A DNA stretch of 62,601 nucleotides from Sutcliffiella rhizosphaerae (GTDB taxonomy: Bacteria > Bacillota > Bacilli > Bacillales > Bacillaceae_I), in assembly GCF_917563925.1 (NCBI RefSeq), contig NZ_CAKJTJ010000024.1:1-62601 (forward strand), written 5' to 3'. The notes beneath the pieces are model-generated. The model saw only the letters and a program-made list of their open reading frames with translations, was not told where the DNA came from and ran no database searches. Of this stretch, positions 1 through 8,207 are shown piece after piece. How positions within the stretch are numbered: the stretch's first letter is position 1; the number at the start of each line of letters is the position of its first letter. A program made the translations under genes and the position numbers.

Positions 1-110
1 TTCCTTCAGATTCCACGTCGCCATGGACACCCTTGCGTTAAGCTAACTGCTACTTCTGTCTTCACAGTTCGGGACTTGCACCCTATAGATTGCACCCATG
101 CCGGGCGCAC
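1..110 (-). mobile_element. Group II intron, 5' end (truncated by the window edge)
   Basis: Read on the minus strand from 110 leftwards, the sequence begins GTGCGCCCGGCATGGGTG and continues with the conserved start of a bacterial group II intron (GTGYG 5' splice-site consensus, then domain I). I recognise this opening from introns common in Bacillus and Geobacillus. The reverse transcriptase gene and the catalytic 3' domains would lie beyond position 1. The intron boundary falls 2-3 nt after the T-run of the ypwA terminator. Insertion directly behind a terminator is typical of class C group II introns, but the class cannot be settled from 110 nt. Confidence 0.85.
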
Positions 111-112
111 AT

Positions 113-141
113 AAAAAACCAGCGAACATTTTGTCCGCTGG
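113..141 (-). terminator. Intrinsic terminator of ypwA; intron target site
   Basis: A stem with arms CCAGCGGAC and GTTCGCTGG (one G-T pair) at 119-141 is followed on the minus strand by six T. It ends the ypwA transcript. The group II intron is inserted immediately downstream of it. Confidence 0.85.
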
Positions 142-150
142 ATGTGGTCT

Positions 151-1671
151 CTATTTTTCCAATTGATAAATATTACTATATTTATCTTCTAAATATTCGA
201 TGAGATACTGCACATTCAATTCTTCGCCTGTAACATCTTTTAATATTTTTAATGGTTTTTTCAATTTGCCATATTGATGTATGTTAGTTGTCAGCCATTC
301 TTTTACTGGTACTAAATTTCCTTCTAAAAGAAGCTCATCGTAATTTGGCAAGTCCTTCAACATTGCATGTTTAAATTGTGCCGCATACATGTATCCAAGC
401 GCATAAGATGGGAAATAACCAAAGCTTCCACCTGACCAGTGAACATCTTGAAGTACGCCTTCTGCATCATTAGATGGGGTTATTCCTAAATAGCTTTCAT
501 ATTTTTCATTCCACGCTCTTGGTAAATCCTTTACTTCTAATTCGTCGTTAAATAGTTCTTTCTCCAGTTCATAACGAATCATAATATGCAGAGAATATGT
601 TAATTCATCAGCTTCTATTCGAATAAATGATGGTTTGGCTTCGTTGATTGCTACATAGAATTCTTCCAGACTAATACCATCAAATTCTCCATTTGCATAT
701 CCTTGTAACGTGTTATAATGTCTGCTCCAGAAATTTTCATGACGCCCAACAAAGTTTTCATAGAATAATGATTGAGATTCATGTATACCCATTGATGTAC
801 CTGAGCATAAACCAGTACCTTGGAGGTCCTTGGAGATATTCTGTTCATATAAAGCATGACCGCATTCATGTATGGTACCGAAGACTGCTGTTCTGAAATC
901 ATCTTCATCATATTTTGTTGTTACCCTTACATCACCTGGATTAAGCCCAATTGAAAACGGATGAACTGTTTCATCCAATCGACCTGAATCGAAATCATAA
1001 TCTAATTCTTTGAGGATATTTAAACTAAAATCTCGCTGGTTTTCTTTCGGAAACTGTATTAACAGATCTTTCGTACGAGGTTGTATAGATGAGTCAGCAA
1101 TTTTCTTTACAAGAGGAACAATACGTTCCTTTAATTTACCAAAGACTTCATCAAGTTTCTCTACTGTTACTCCTGGTTCATACATATCTAATAACGTATT
1201 ATATTTGTTTCCTTCATGTCCCCAATACCCAATAAATTTTTTATTAAAGTCGACCAATTGCTCTAATAATGGCTGAAGCATAGTAAAATCAGATTTATCT
1301 TTCGCTTCTTCCCACACAGACTCAGCTTTGGTACTTAGAACTACATACTCCTGATACTCTTTTGCAGGTATTTTTTTATTTCTTTCGTAATTCTTCTGAC
1401 TTTCTAACAGTGATGCTTTTGTAACATCATCGAGATTATGTAAGTTGTCTTTATTTAAAAGTTGGGTCAGAAAACTTGCCATTTCCTCTGAAGTTGACAT
1501 TTTAAACACTTCAGATGACAATACGCCAATTACATCAGAACGGCGATCTAAACCTTTTTTAGGTGCCCCTGTTCGTAAATCCCAAAAAATAAGCGACAAT
1601 GCTTCATTGTAGCTTTCCATTTTATTTACATAGGCTAAGTAATCTTCTTTTAAATTAGACGTTTCCACCAT
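151..1671 (-). CDS. ypwA: Metallocarboxypeptidase, M32 family (YpwA)
   Basis: A 506-residue cytosolic zinc carboxypeptidase of peptidase family M32 (thermostable carboxypeptidase 1 type), which removes C-terminal residues from peptides. The zinc-binding HECGH motif lies at about residues 268-272. A downstream HES motif at about 297 supplies the third metal ligand, as in the family. Length is normal for M32 enzymes (about 500). The ATG is preceded by AAAGGGGG at good spacing. It is the last gene before the intron at the left edge and ends at its own terminator. Its physiological substrate is not known from the sequence. Confidence 0.93.
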   Translation of the reverse strand: MVETSNLKEDYLAYVNKMESYNEALSLIFWDLRTGAPKKGLDRRSDVIGVLSSEVFKMSTSEEMASFLTQLLNKDNLHNLDDVTKASLLESQKNYERNKKIPAKEYQEYVVLSTKAESVWEEAKDKSDFTMLQPLLEQLVDFNKKFIGYWGHEGNKYNTLLDMYEPGVTVEKLDEVFGKLKERIVPLVKKIADSSIQPRTKDLLIQFPKENQRDFSLNILKELDYDFDSGRLDETVHPFSIGLNPGDVRVTTKYDEDDFRTAVFGTIHECGHALYEQNISKDLQGTGLCSGTSMGIHESQSLFYENFVGRHENFWSRHYNTLQGYANGEFDGISLEEFYVAINEAKPSFIRIEADELTYSLHIMIRYELEKELFNDELEVKDLPRAWNEKYESYLGITPSNDAEGVLQDVHWSGGSFGYFPSYALGYMYAAQFKHAMLKDLPNYDELLLEGNLVPVKEWLTTNIHQYGKLKKPLKILKDVTGEELNVQYLIEYLEDKYSNIYQLEK

Positions 1672-1746
1672 GTTTATCGCCCCCTTTATTCTTTACTAAG
1701 TTTAGAATACACAATTTTCACACTAATTAGCAATAGATTTATACGC

Positions 1747-1780
1747 ACAAAAGAGCATCCTAAATAGCTTGGATGCTCTT
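1747..1780 (-). terminator. Intrinsic terminator downstream of ypvA
   Basis: Perfect 10-bp stem (AAGAGCATCC / GGATGCTCTT) at 1751-1780 with a T-rich tail on the minus strand, just past the ypvA stop codon. Confidence 0.8.
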
Positions 1781-1806
1781 ATTTTGATGACACATATAAT
1801 ATATTT

Positions 1807-3726
1807 TTAAATGACTGCTGGTGCTGTTGGTAGTATTGATTTCACTTTATCTTCTACTTCAGCTATTGTATCTTCAGGTAGATATAGGAATATTTCCCCT
1901 TTATCCTCCGTTGTACGAATAAGTCTTCCGATACCTTGTCTTAAGCGAAGTAACATATATGGGACATCCAATTCCATATAGGGATTTTCAAGTCCTTTAC
2001 GCTTTGCTGCAAATACAGGATCATTTGGCGGAAATGGTAAAGACCAAATCACTACATTGGATAATGAAGGACCAGGAATATCAAGGCCTTCCCATAAGTG
2101 ATACGCACATAAAACAGACTCTTCCTTATTCTGAAAATCCGAAACAAGTACACTTATCTCTTTATCGCCCTCATATAGGAATGGAAAATCTTTATTCCCT
2201 TTATTCATTTGTTTAAACGTTTGTAACTCCTGCTTGGAGTTAAACAATACTAGGGTTCTACCCTCATGACGTTTAATAGACTCAATAGTATCCTCGAATT
2301 TGATACTAAAGTCATCTTCGGACTTCACTGAAAGCTTCATATTATTCTCATAGTCAAATGGAGATTGGATAGAAAATGATAAGTATTCCTCTATTCCTAA
2401 TGAAGAAGCTAAAAAGGTGAAGTTTTCATTTTCAGATAATGTAGCTGATGAAAAGATAAAAGGTATTTTTTTCGTAAACACTTTATCTTTTAAGACCTCT
2501 TCCACCGTTCTTGGCATAACAACCAGTGTCAAATCATCCTTGTTTTGTTCTGCCCATGCAATCATATCTTCTTTTGATAATAATAGCTTTAATAGGTATT
2601 CAATTGAATCTAGGTATTCTTCAACGATATGCAGCTGATAGTGGTCAACTGTATGTAATTCGCCTTCGAATACCAGTTGATTACCGATTTCTTCAAGGTT
2701 TGCTAGTAAATTCTTTATGGATTGAATTAAAGGTGCATCCATAGTAATTTCTTTTCTTTCAGATCCTGGAATATTCTTTAATTTTTGCTCAAGTGTTTCA
2801 AAGAAAAAATCATTAGATTGTAAAGAATCTTCCACTAAAAGAGCAAATTCCTCACGAAGATCGTTTCCAAGCAATCTTGTCAAAATTTCTTCTACTTGCT
2901 TGTTTTTAATTTTGTATGTTAATGCTTTTTGGGCAGCAAATTCAAGTAAATGCCCTTCATCAAAAATAACCGTGGATGCTTCAGGCAATAGCGGAAGCTG
3001 TCCTTCCCGTTTTCGTTTATCAAAAGTCCAAACATGTTCCATATAAAAATCATGAGAGCAGATGATTAGATCTGTAGATTTTCGATAATGGTCACGTGAG
3101 AGAGTTTGTCCACATCGATGACGTTTCTCACAACTGAAGCAGTCTTGGAAGCTATCCCATGCAATTGCACTCCATTCCTCATCATCAAGCTGTGAATAAT
3201 CCTTCCGATCTCCATATGCAAAAAAAGATTGCATGGCTGAAGGTTTATTAACAAAATTCGGTAAAGTGTGATACACTTCATCCATTTTTGTACTGTCATA
3301 TTTATCTAAAGCTATATCTAGCTTATTTAAACATAAATATTGATCAGGAGATTTAGCCAAACGCACATCCATGGTTATGTCTAGAACCTTAGATAACTTT
3401 GCAATATCGCCTTCTTTTTTTACTAATTGTTCAATCAATGATTCATCCGCACAGGTTATGATGGCCGGTTTGCCCATATACCTTGCATAACATATTGCAT
3501 ATAAAAGGTACACCATCGTTTTTCCAGTACCAACTCCGGCTTCAGAAAAAATTACCTTCTTTTCTTTAAAGGCCCTTTCCAATTGAAAGGCCATAAAAAT
3601 CTGCTCATCGCGAAGTTCAAATCCAGCGTCAGGGAGAATATCATAAAATACATCCCCTATCCAATCATTTAACCGGTCAAAAAATGAATCTCCTTTGTTC
3701 ATAGAAAATGGAAGACGATTGTTCAT
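1807..3726 (-). CDS. ypvA: DinG/XPD-family ATP-dependent DNA helicase (YpvA)
   Basis: A 639-residue superfamily 2 helicase related to DinG and XPD, expected to unwind DNA in repair. It shows an intact Walker A (EAGVGTGKT, about residue 65), a Walker B DEGH box (about 256) and motif VI QGIGRLIR near the C-terminus. Four cysteines at about 132, 196, 199 and 205 lie where XPD-type enzymes hold a 4Fe-4S cluster. It has no exonuclease domain, unlike dinG elsewhere in this window. The open frame extends to a TTG at 3741, but that TTG is part of the GGAGG ribosome binding site, so the ATG at 3726 is the likely start. Spacing to the next genes suggests a single-gene transcript. Confidence 0.9.
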   Translation of the reverse strand: MNNRLPFSMNKGDSFFDRLNDWIGDVFYDILPDAGFELRDEQIFMAFQLERAFKEKKVIFSEAGVGTGKTMVYLLYAICYARYMGKPAIITCADESLIEQLVKKEGDIAKLSKVLDITMDVRLAKSPDQYLCLNKLDIALDKYDSTKMDEVYHTLPNFVNKPSAMQSFFAYGDRKDYSQLDDEEWSAIAWDSFQDCFSCEKRHRCGQTLSRDHYRKSTDLIICSHDFYMEHVWTFDKRKREGQLPLLPEASTVIFDEGHLLEFAAQKALTYKIKNKQVEEILTRLLGNDLREEFALLVEDSLQSNDFFFETLEQKLKNIPGSERKEITMDAPLIQSIKNLLANLEEIGNQLVFEGELHTVDHYQLHIVEEYLDSIEYLLKLLLSKEDMIAWAEQNKDDLTLVVMPRTVEEVLKDKVFTKKIPFIFSSATLSENENFTFLASSLGIEEYLSFSIQSPFDYENNMKLSVKSEDDFSIKFEDTIESIKRHEGRTLVLFNSKQELQTFKQMNKGNKDFPFLYEGDKEISVLVSDFQNKEESVLCAYHLWEGLDIPGPSLSNVVIWSLPFPPNDPVFAAKRKGLENPYMELDVPYMLLRLRQGIGRLIRTTEDKGEIFLYLPEDTIAEVEDKVKSILPTAPAVI

Positions 3727-3834
3727 ACTATGTACCTCCAAGAAAAAGTTTGCATTTGAACATTATTGAATAGAATGGAGGTAATTGTCAAGAGAAACCT
3801 TGCAAAAGAGGAAAATAACTTTCCAAACACTATA

Positions 3835-3880
3835 AAAAACAAGAGGCTGTCCAGAAAGTGAAAACTTTTTGGACACCCTC
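3835..3880 (-). terminator. Intrinsic terminator after the 63-residue gene
   Basis: Inverted repeat GAGG-C-TGTCC / GGACA-C-CCTC at 3843-3880 with an A-rich top strand at 3835-3842, giving a T-run on the minus strand. Confidence 0.65.
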
Positions 3881-3885
3881 TATTA

Positions 3886-4077
3886 TTATTTAATAATGTG
3901 AATTATTTCATCATCCAATAAAGTCGCATACAGCATCGCTTTTCTATATTCATCAAATGCAGCATGCATTTTTTCAACACATTCTTGATTATTATGTGTG
4001 CTATCACTAAGAAGGAGCTGATAACTGTTTTCCAATGCTTTGGAAATTCTCATAAAATCATTTACATGTAATGGCAT
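3886..4077 (-). CDS. Small protein of unknown function, 63 residues
   Basis: A 63-residue mostly helical, acidic protein with no membrane segment, signal peptide or motif that I recognise. The ribosome binding site GGAGGGAG lies 4-5 nt before the ATG and a terminator follows immediately, so it is very likely a real gene. It sits between ypvA and ypsC, where B. subtilis also has small genes; I cannot tell whether it is orthologous to one of them. Confidence 0.7.
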   Translation of the reverse strand: MPLHVNDFMRISKALENSYQLLLSDSTHNNQECVEKMHAAFDEYRKAMLYATLLDDEIIHIIK

Positions 4078-4160
4078 AGAACTCCCTCCAATAATTAAGA
4101 TAAGAGTATTCTATGCCCAGTATTGGAAAAATATTCACTTGCTAAAGTATTGGAAATTCA

Positions 4161-4370
4161 TCACTTGTTCAAGCCATTACTGCTAGAGCGGTCTTTCGAA
4201 TCCTTTTTATCACGTTCTTCTTCTTTTTCGTACTTTATTTCTTCTAGGGGTAATTCATCTATGGGCATGACAAGCTGATCACGTTCTTTTTGATTCTCTT
4301 TGCTTTGTTTGAAAGCCTTTTGTTTATTATTACGGTTGTGCAGCTCTCTTTCTTTCTCTTTATTCTTCAT
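4161..4370 (-). CDS. Small highly charged protein, 69 residues
   Basis: Lysine-, glutamate- and asparagine-rich protein without hydrophobic stretches, probably largely disordered. Only a central segment (about residues 36-47, with PIDELPLEEIKYEKEE) looks structured. The longer frame starts at a GTG inside the ribosome binding site AAAGGAGTG, so the ATG at 4370 is preferred. It ends about 80 nt before the next small gene and begins 53 nt after ypsC. Function unknown. Confidence 0.6.
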   Translation of the reverse strand: MKNKEKERELHNRNNKQKAFKQSKENQKERDQLVMPIDELPLEEIKYEKEEERDKKDSKDRSSSNGLNK

Positions 4371-4422
4371 GACAATCACTCCTTTAATTACTTAATTTCC
4401 CGTCGATTGCCTGAAGTAAACG

Positions 4423-5565
4423 TTATCCTTTTTTAGGTGGTCTTTTTCCCCAATATTGATATAGATCTGTTTTAATGAAACCATTGAATAGCTTACGTTT
4501 CTTTGTCGCTTTCTTACCATAAAAAGATTCAAATCCTTCATGGGATGTCAGCATGTAGATGGACCATGTCTCAATATCTTTGAATGCCTGCCCCATCTCT
4601 TGGTACATTTTCTCCACATCCGGTCTTTCTCCAAGACGTTCCCCATAAGGAGGGTTACCAACGATAACTCCATAATCTTTTTTCGTTGTAAAATCCTTGA
4701 CTTGCATTTGTTTAAAGTCAATCAACTCTCCAAGTCCTGCTTCAAATGCATTTTCCTTAGCAATGTTTATCATACGATGATCAATATCAAAACCTGCAAT
4801 GTCAAGCGGTTGATCATACTTTGCTAAATCTTCTGCTTCTTCACGAGCTGTATCCCATTTTTCTTGACCAATCCAATTCCAGTCTTCTGCAACAAAATCT
4901 CGATTAAATCCAGGTGCGATATTTTGACCAATTAATGCAGCTTCAATAGGAATCGTTCCTGAACCACAAAAAGGGTCCACGAACCGCTTATCAGGATACC
5001 AGTTGGTAAGCATGACTAAAGATGCAGCAAGTGTTTCCTTTAATGGAGCTTCCCCCTGACCAGCACGGTATCCACGTTTATGTAGTCCAACTCCAGATGT
5101 GTCTAAGGTAATTTGAGCAATGTCTTTTAATAGCGCTACTTCTATTTTGTATTTCCCACCGTTTTCATCTAACCATGCTGTTTGAATCCCATAATGTTCT
5201 TTCATTTTTTCTACTACCGCTTTTTTTACAATAGACTGACAGTCAGAAACACTAAAAAGCTTTGATTTAACAGATCTCCCAATGACCGGAAACTCTGCAT
5301 TTTCGGGGAGGTACTCTCCCCATGGGAGTGCTTTTGTTTGTTGGAACAGTTCTTCAAAAGAAGTTGCCTTGAACTCTCCTACTAAAACTTTTACACGATC
5401 AGCTGTTCTTAGCCATAAATTTGCACGACAAATGGCAAGTGCATCTCCTTTGAAGATAACCTTCCCATTATCCACCGTACAATCATATCCTAGATCCCGT
5501 ACTTCCTTCGCTACCAATGCTTCCAATCCCATTGCTGCGGTAGCAATGATTGTATATGTTTTCAT
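4423..5565 (-). CDS. ypsC: THUMP-domain RNA N2-guanine/N6-type methyltransferase (YpsC)
   Basis: A 380-residue S-adenosylmethionine-dependent RNA methyltransferase of the RlmL/YpsC family, expected to modify 23S rRNA. The N-terminal ~150 residues form the ferredoxin-like and THUMP RNA-binding region. The catalytic domain follows, with FVDPFCGSGT near residue 195 (family motif after the SAM loop) and the NPPYGER active-site motif near 305. It matches only the N-terminal methyltransferase of the larger E. coli RlmKL fusion. The position next to rnpB is conserved in Bacillus. The exact nucleotide modified cannot be read from the sequence. Confidence 0.87.
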   Translation of the reverse strand: MKTYTIIATAAMGLEALVAKEVRDLGYDCTVDNGKVIFKGDALAICRANLWLRTADRVKVLVGEFKATSFEELFQQTKALPWGEYLPENAEFPVIGRSVKSKLFSVSDCQSIVKKAVVEKMKEHYGIQTAWLDENGGKYKIEVALLKDIAQITLDTSGVGLHKRGYRAGQGEAPLKETLAASLVMLTNWYPDKRFVDPFCGSGTIPIEAALIGQNIAPGFNRDFVAEDWNWIGQEKWDTAREEAEDLAKYDQPLDIAGFDIDHRMINIAKENAFEAGLGELIDFKQMQVKDFTTKKDYGVIVGNPPYGERLGERPDVEKMYQEMGQAFKDIETWSIYMLTSHEGFESFYGKKATKKRKLFNGFIKTDLYQYWGKRPPKKG

Positions 5566-5605
5566 CGTTATCTACATCCTATCTATATTCTTTTTAGAGC
5601 TACAA

Positions 5606-5634
5606 TAAAAGCTCCCCTGACATCAGGGGAGCTT
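5606..5634 (-). terminator. Intrinsic terminator of the RNase P RNA
   Basis: Strong stem AAGCTCCCCTG / CAGGGGAGCTT at 5609-5634, followed on the minus strand by TTTTATT. It lies between the 3' end of rnpB and ypsC. Confidence 0.85.
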
Positions 5635-5667
5635 GGATTAAGATATCATAGTTGGGTGCGACATTCA

Positions 5668-6074
5668 ATCAATAGTGATCTGTAAGCCATGTTCTGTACC
5701 TTTGTACTGCAAACGGATCGCTCCTTGTACGCAGGTGGTAACCATCTGTCTACAAAAACAAAAGTTTTTGTCCCTCTCATCGTTCATTTCCTTAGAGAAG
5801 GTGCCCCTACCATTATTTGGGTTTCTCGCTCGAGGGGTTTACCTCGTTCCACTCTTACAATTTCTTGTAAGACTACGTCACTGTGGCACTTTCAAGGTAT
5901 TAACACCATATCTAAGGACTTAGGTGCGTTCCCTGCCGTTAGCTTCGTCCTAAAACCAAGCTACCCTAGCTTATTATTTCGCTAGGCACGAACACTACAA
6001 GCATCTCAGCCTGTGCGAGCATGGACTTTCCTCTATAGTAAAAATACTATAGCGGTTACCCAATCACTATTGAT
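5668..6074 (-). ncRNA. rnpB: RNase P RNA, type B
   Basis: The catalytic RNA of ribonuclease P, which matures tRNA 5' ends. The 5' and 3' ends form a perfect 12-bp P1 helix (ATCAATAGTGAT / ATCACTATTGAT). The conserved 3' core GGTACAGAACATGGCTTACA is present just inside P1, and the expected 5' core (TGGGTAACCGCTATAG) follows the first strand of P1. The length of about 407 nt fits the B. subtilis type (about 400 nt). It lies between gpsB and ypsC, as in B. subtilis. A terminator follows. Exact ends may extend a few bases beyond P1. Confidence 0.95.
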
Positions 6075-6139
6075 GTCAGCAAAATATAGTATAGTAAATT
6101 TAAGTGCAGATTGCAACTGTAATTTATTGTAATTTACAA

Positions 6140-6445
6140 TCAATCATAAAGCTTGCTCCCAAAAACGTGCTTTTCTAAATTGGAAAGCCTTCTTAAAATA
6201 TCAAAGTTTGTTGAACCACTATTAGAATTCGTTTGCTGAGGTTTTTTCCCCGCTTCTTCCACTTGTCTTTTTAATCTTGCGTTTTCTTGAACAAGTAAAT
6301 CATATTCGTTATAGAACGTTTCATAGTCCTTGATAATCATATCCAAAAACTTATCAACATCTTCTGGTTTGTATCCTCGCATTCCCGATTTAAATTCTTT
6401 TTCCAAAATTTCTTTTGCCGTTAAATTAATTTTATCCTGTAACAT
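6140..6445 (-). CDS. gpsB: Cell-cycle adaptor GpsB
   Basis: A 101-residue DivIVA-like protein that shuttles between lateral wall and septum and links the penicillin-binding protein PBP1 (ponA, also in this window) to the division machinery. The N-terminal lipid- and PBP-binding region shows the signature [20 protein letters not shown] (about residues 16-35). A coiled coil (about 35-70) and a short C-terminal domain ending [12 protein letters not shown] follow. The frame opens at a GTG that lies inside the ribosome binding site AGAGGTGAGG, so the ATG at 6445 is taken as start; the length then matches the family. Confidence 0.93.
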   Translation of the reverse strand: MLQDKINLTAKEILEKEFKSGMRGYKPEDVDKFLDMIIKDYETFYNEYDLLVQENARLKRQVEEAGKKPQQTNSNSGSTNFDILRRLSNLEKHVFGSKLYD

Positions 6446-6546
6446 ATTTTCCCTCACCTCTATATGCGTGCCTTTTTTTCAAAGGTCACTTCTTCATTCT
6501 CTGTATGTTAATTAGTTCTTTAACTTACAACTATAAAAATATCTTG

Positions 6547-7110
6547 TTACTCAAAATCTGTGTTATATTGTTCATCTTCTACCGTTACCTGTAGCTCATA
6601 GCTATCTATAATATAGATAGGATAGTCCATTTGTCTAGCTTTATGTTGTGCCATCTCCAATATATATCTGGGACTACCCGGACTTTCCGATTCATAAACA
6701 ATTAACATTGCGTCAGACTTATCTACAATGAATTGATTTTTATTACGTAGTTGCATTGGTGATTCATACTTTTTTTTGGAAATGAAATCTATATGATTAG
6801 CTTGCGACAAAATCAAGTCATAATACTCCCTATTTTGTTCATTCCAGTTAGCTTCCTGTTCGAGAAAAGGAGTAAATACAGCCAATTTTAAAAGTGGAAA
6901 CAACTCCTGTAAATCATACACCACTTCTGCTGCCCATAGTTCTACACCAATTTGCCCGCTAATGACAACCCATTCGAGTTCATGATGTTCCTCTAATAAA
7001 GCTGTCAGTCGTTTTCGAATAGCTAGCTTTATAAAATGTAGAGCAGGATCGTTTTTTTTAAATATCTGCATTTCCTGGGCCTTATACCCTGTAATTACTA
7101 ATACTTTCAT
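6547..7110 (-). CDS. ypsA: SLOG-family protein YpsA
   Basis: A 187-residue Rossmann-like protein of the YpsA branch of the SLOG superfamily, predicted to bind nucleotides or nucleotide-derived ligands. Work on homologues in Bacillus and Staphylococcus connects YpsA with cell-division inhibition and stress, and it is genetically paired with gpsB, its neighbour here. Visible features are an N-terminal beta strand and turn (VLVITGYK, about 3-10), SGQIGVELWAAEV (about 53-65) and a later strand with DAMLIVYESESPGSPR (about 133-148). The start is the ATG at 7110; a GTG two codons upstream belongs to the ribosome binding site. Confidence 0.88.
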   Translation of the reverse strand: MKVLVITGYKAQEMQIFKKNDPALHFIKLAIRKRLTALLEEHHELEWVVISGQIGVELWAAEVVYDLQELFPLLKLAVFTPFLEQEANWNEQNREYYDLILSQANHIDFISKKKYESPMQLRNKNQFIVDKSDAMLIVYESESPGSPRYILEMAQHKARQMDYPIYIIDSYELQVTVEDEQYNTDFE

Positions 7111-7148
7111 AAACACCTCTACTTAAAATAATAAATACAAAGCACAAA

Positions 7149-7293
7149 AAGCGCAAGTGTTTACTGAAATGTGGAGCCGGCTCGTTTTGGCCCGACAAGC
7201 ATAAGACGAGTTCACGGAGGAGGTTGGACTTTACCTCCGCAGTGAACTCGACTTATGACCTCGAGGGCCAAGCTGGCGGAACTGGACACCTGA
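7149..7293. repeat. Intergenic long-hairpin repeat, unit 1 (complete)
   Basis: An imperfect palindrome at 7189-7269: left arm GGCCCGACAAGCATAAGACG with its continuation GAGTTCAC, right arm GTGAACTCGACTTATGACC and then TCGAGGGCC. An inner hairpin GGAGG/CCTCC sits at the tip. It is flanked by GTGGAGCCGGCTCG on the left and GCGGAACTGGACACCTGA on the right. I recognise this as a mobile-like intergenic repeat family common in Bacillaceae genomes. Confidence 0.8.
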
Positions 7294-7417
7294 AAAGCGG
7301 AAGCGGCTTAGTCAGCTCCGACTAGCTTAAGGCAGTTTACGAAGAAGGGTGCTCTTTGTCCTTCGTAGTATAATTACTTAAGACCTCAAGGAGCTAGACA
7401 CTGTAGCTGGACACTTG
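7294..7417. repeat. Intergenic long-hairpin repeat, unit 2 (diverged)
   Basis: Same architecture as unit 1 but a different sequence: left arm AGCTCCGACTAGCTTAAGGC from 7314, right arm ACTTAAGACCTCAAGGAGCT ending 7395, inner hairpin CGAAGAA/TTCGTAG. It is flanked by AAAGCGGAAGCGGCTTAGTC and by GTAGCTGGACACTTGA. Confidence 0.75.
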
Positions 7418-7490
7418 AAATGTGGAGTTGGCTCGTTTTGGCCCGACAAGCATAAGACGAGTTCACAACGGAGGTTGGGGTTTACAACCA
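7418..7490. repeat. Intergenic long-hairpin repeat, unit 3 (truncated)
   Basis: From about 7419 to 7466 it repeats the left half of unit 1 almost exactly (two differences), including GGCCCGACAAGCATAAGACG. The right arm is missing; sequence beyond about 7490 is unrelated and leads into the cotD terminator. Together the three units fill the 486-bp gap between ypsA and cotD. Confidence 0.75.
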
Positions 7491-7527
7491 ACGGTTTAAT
7501 CTGCTATACACCTTTATTATGTACAGT

Positions 7528-7554
7528 AAAAAGAACTGACAAATGCCAGTTCTT
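7528..7554 (-). terminator. Intrinsic terminator of cotD
   Basis: Stem AAGAACTG / CAGTTCTT at 7531-7554 with TTTTT on the minus strand, 40 nt after the cotD stop codon. Confidence 0.75.
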
Positions 7555-7596
7555 TTAAGTTATATTCCTAGAAAGTAAGAACAGAACAATACTTTC

Positions 7597-7998
7597 TTAT
7601 CTGCCGTGGCAACTTGGCTTAGAGTGTCCGCCATATCCCATACCTGGACCTTGATGTGCGCCCATTACTTGAGATGGCATCCCCATTTGTCCGTATGGAG
7701 CGTTTGCATGAGCTCCCATTACTTGACCAGGTCCTGTTGAAGCACCCATTACTTGACCAGGAGCGCCAGGCCCCATTCCAGGGCCACCAGGGCCACAGTT
7801 AAAATGTTGATTCGTTACAGAATCAACCATAGATTCTGTGTGTGGGAAATAATGTTTGTGTTGGAATTGTTGGTTGTTTACATATGTTGTGTGTGAAGGA
7901 TGGATGTGATTAACTTCATTAACAGAATAAAGATTTTTAACACAACATTTTGTAGGGTGAACGATTGGTGCCATCATATTAGGTCTGTTGTGATACAT
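7597..7998 (-). CDS. cotD: Inner spore coat protein CotD
   Basis: A 133-residue spore coat protein made in the mother cell. The N-terminal part carries the CotD signature: MAPIVHPTKCCVKN, then HIHPSHTTYVNNQQF and KHYFPHTES (about residues 9-57), rich in His, Tyr and Cys for coat cross-linking. The C-terminal half is a Gly/Pro/Met/Gln low-complexity region with about four copies of a G-x-VMGA motif (PGQVMGA, SQVMGAH), longer than in B. subtilis CotD (75 residues). The ribosome binding site AAAGGAG precedes the ATG. It is monocistronic with its own terminator. Confidence 0.9.
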   Translation of the reverse strand: MYHNRPNMMAPIVHPTKCCVKNLYSVNEVNHIHPSHTTYVNNQQFQHKHYFPHTESMVDSVTNQHFNCGPGGPGMGPGAPGQVMGASTGPGQVMGAHANAPYGQMGMPSQVMGAHQGPGMGYGGHSKPSCHGR

Positions 7999-8043
7999 AT
8001 TTCAAACTCCTTTCATTTTTGTTTTCTCTTTACATTAACAAAC

Positions 8044-8067
8044 TATGAAAGAAGCGTGGTACATGTA
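8044..8067 (-). promoter_or_regulatory. Candidate sigma-K promoter for cotD
   Basis: On the minus strand AC at 8066-8065, 17 nt, then CATAGTTT from 8047, which resembles the sigma-K pattern (AC near -35, CATANNNT at -10). cotD of B. subtilis is sigma-K transcribed. Short motifs like these occur by chance, so support is modest. Confidence 0.35.
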
Positions 8068-8207
8068 CTAATACAAATACCTATTTTCTTCTAATATTAC
8101 AGTTTCCAAGAAATTTTATAGTAAAATCGTGTAGATATTTTCCTTTAAGTTAGATAGTCCAAATAAAGTTAGCCCGATTACAATAAAAAATAAACATAAA
8201 ATAAATC

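Noticed and set aside
5675-5985. Two plus-strand reading frames of 82 and 98 residues
   Set aside because: They lie inside the RNase P RNA gene on the opposite strand and have no ribosome binding site.
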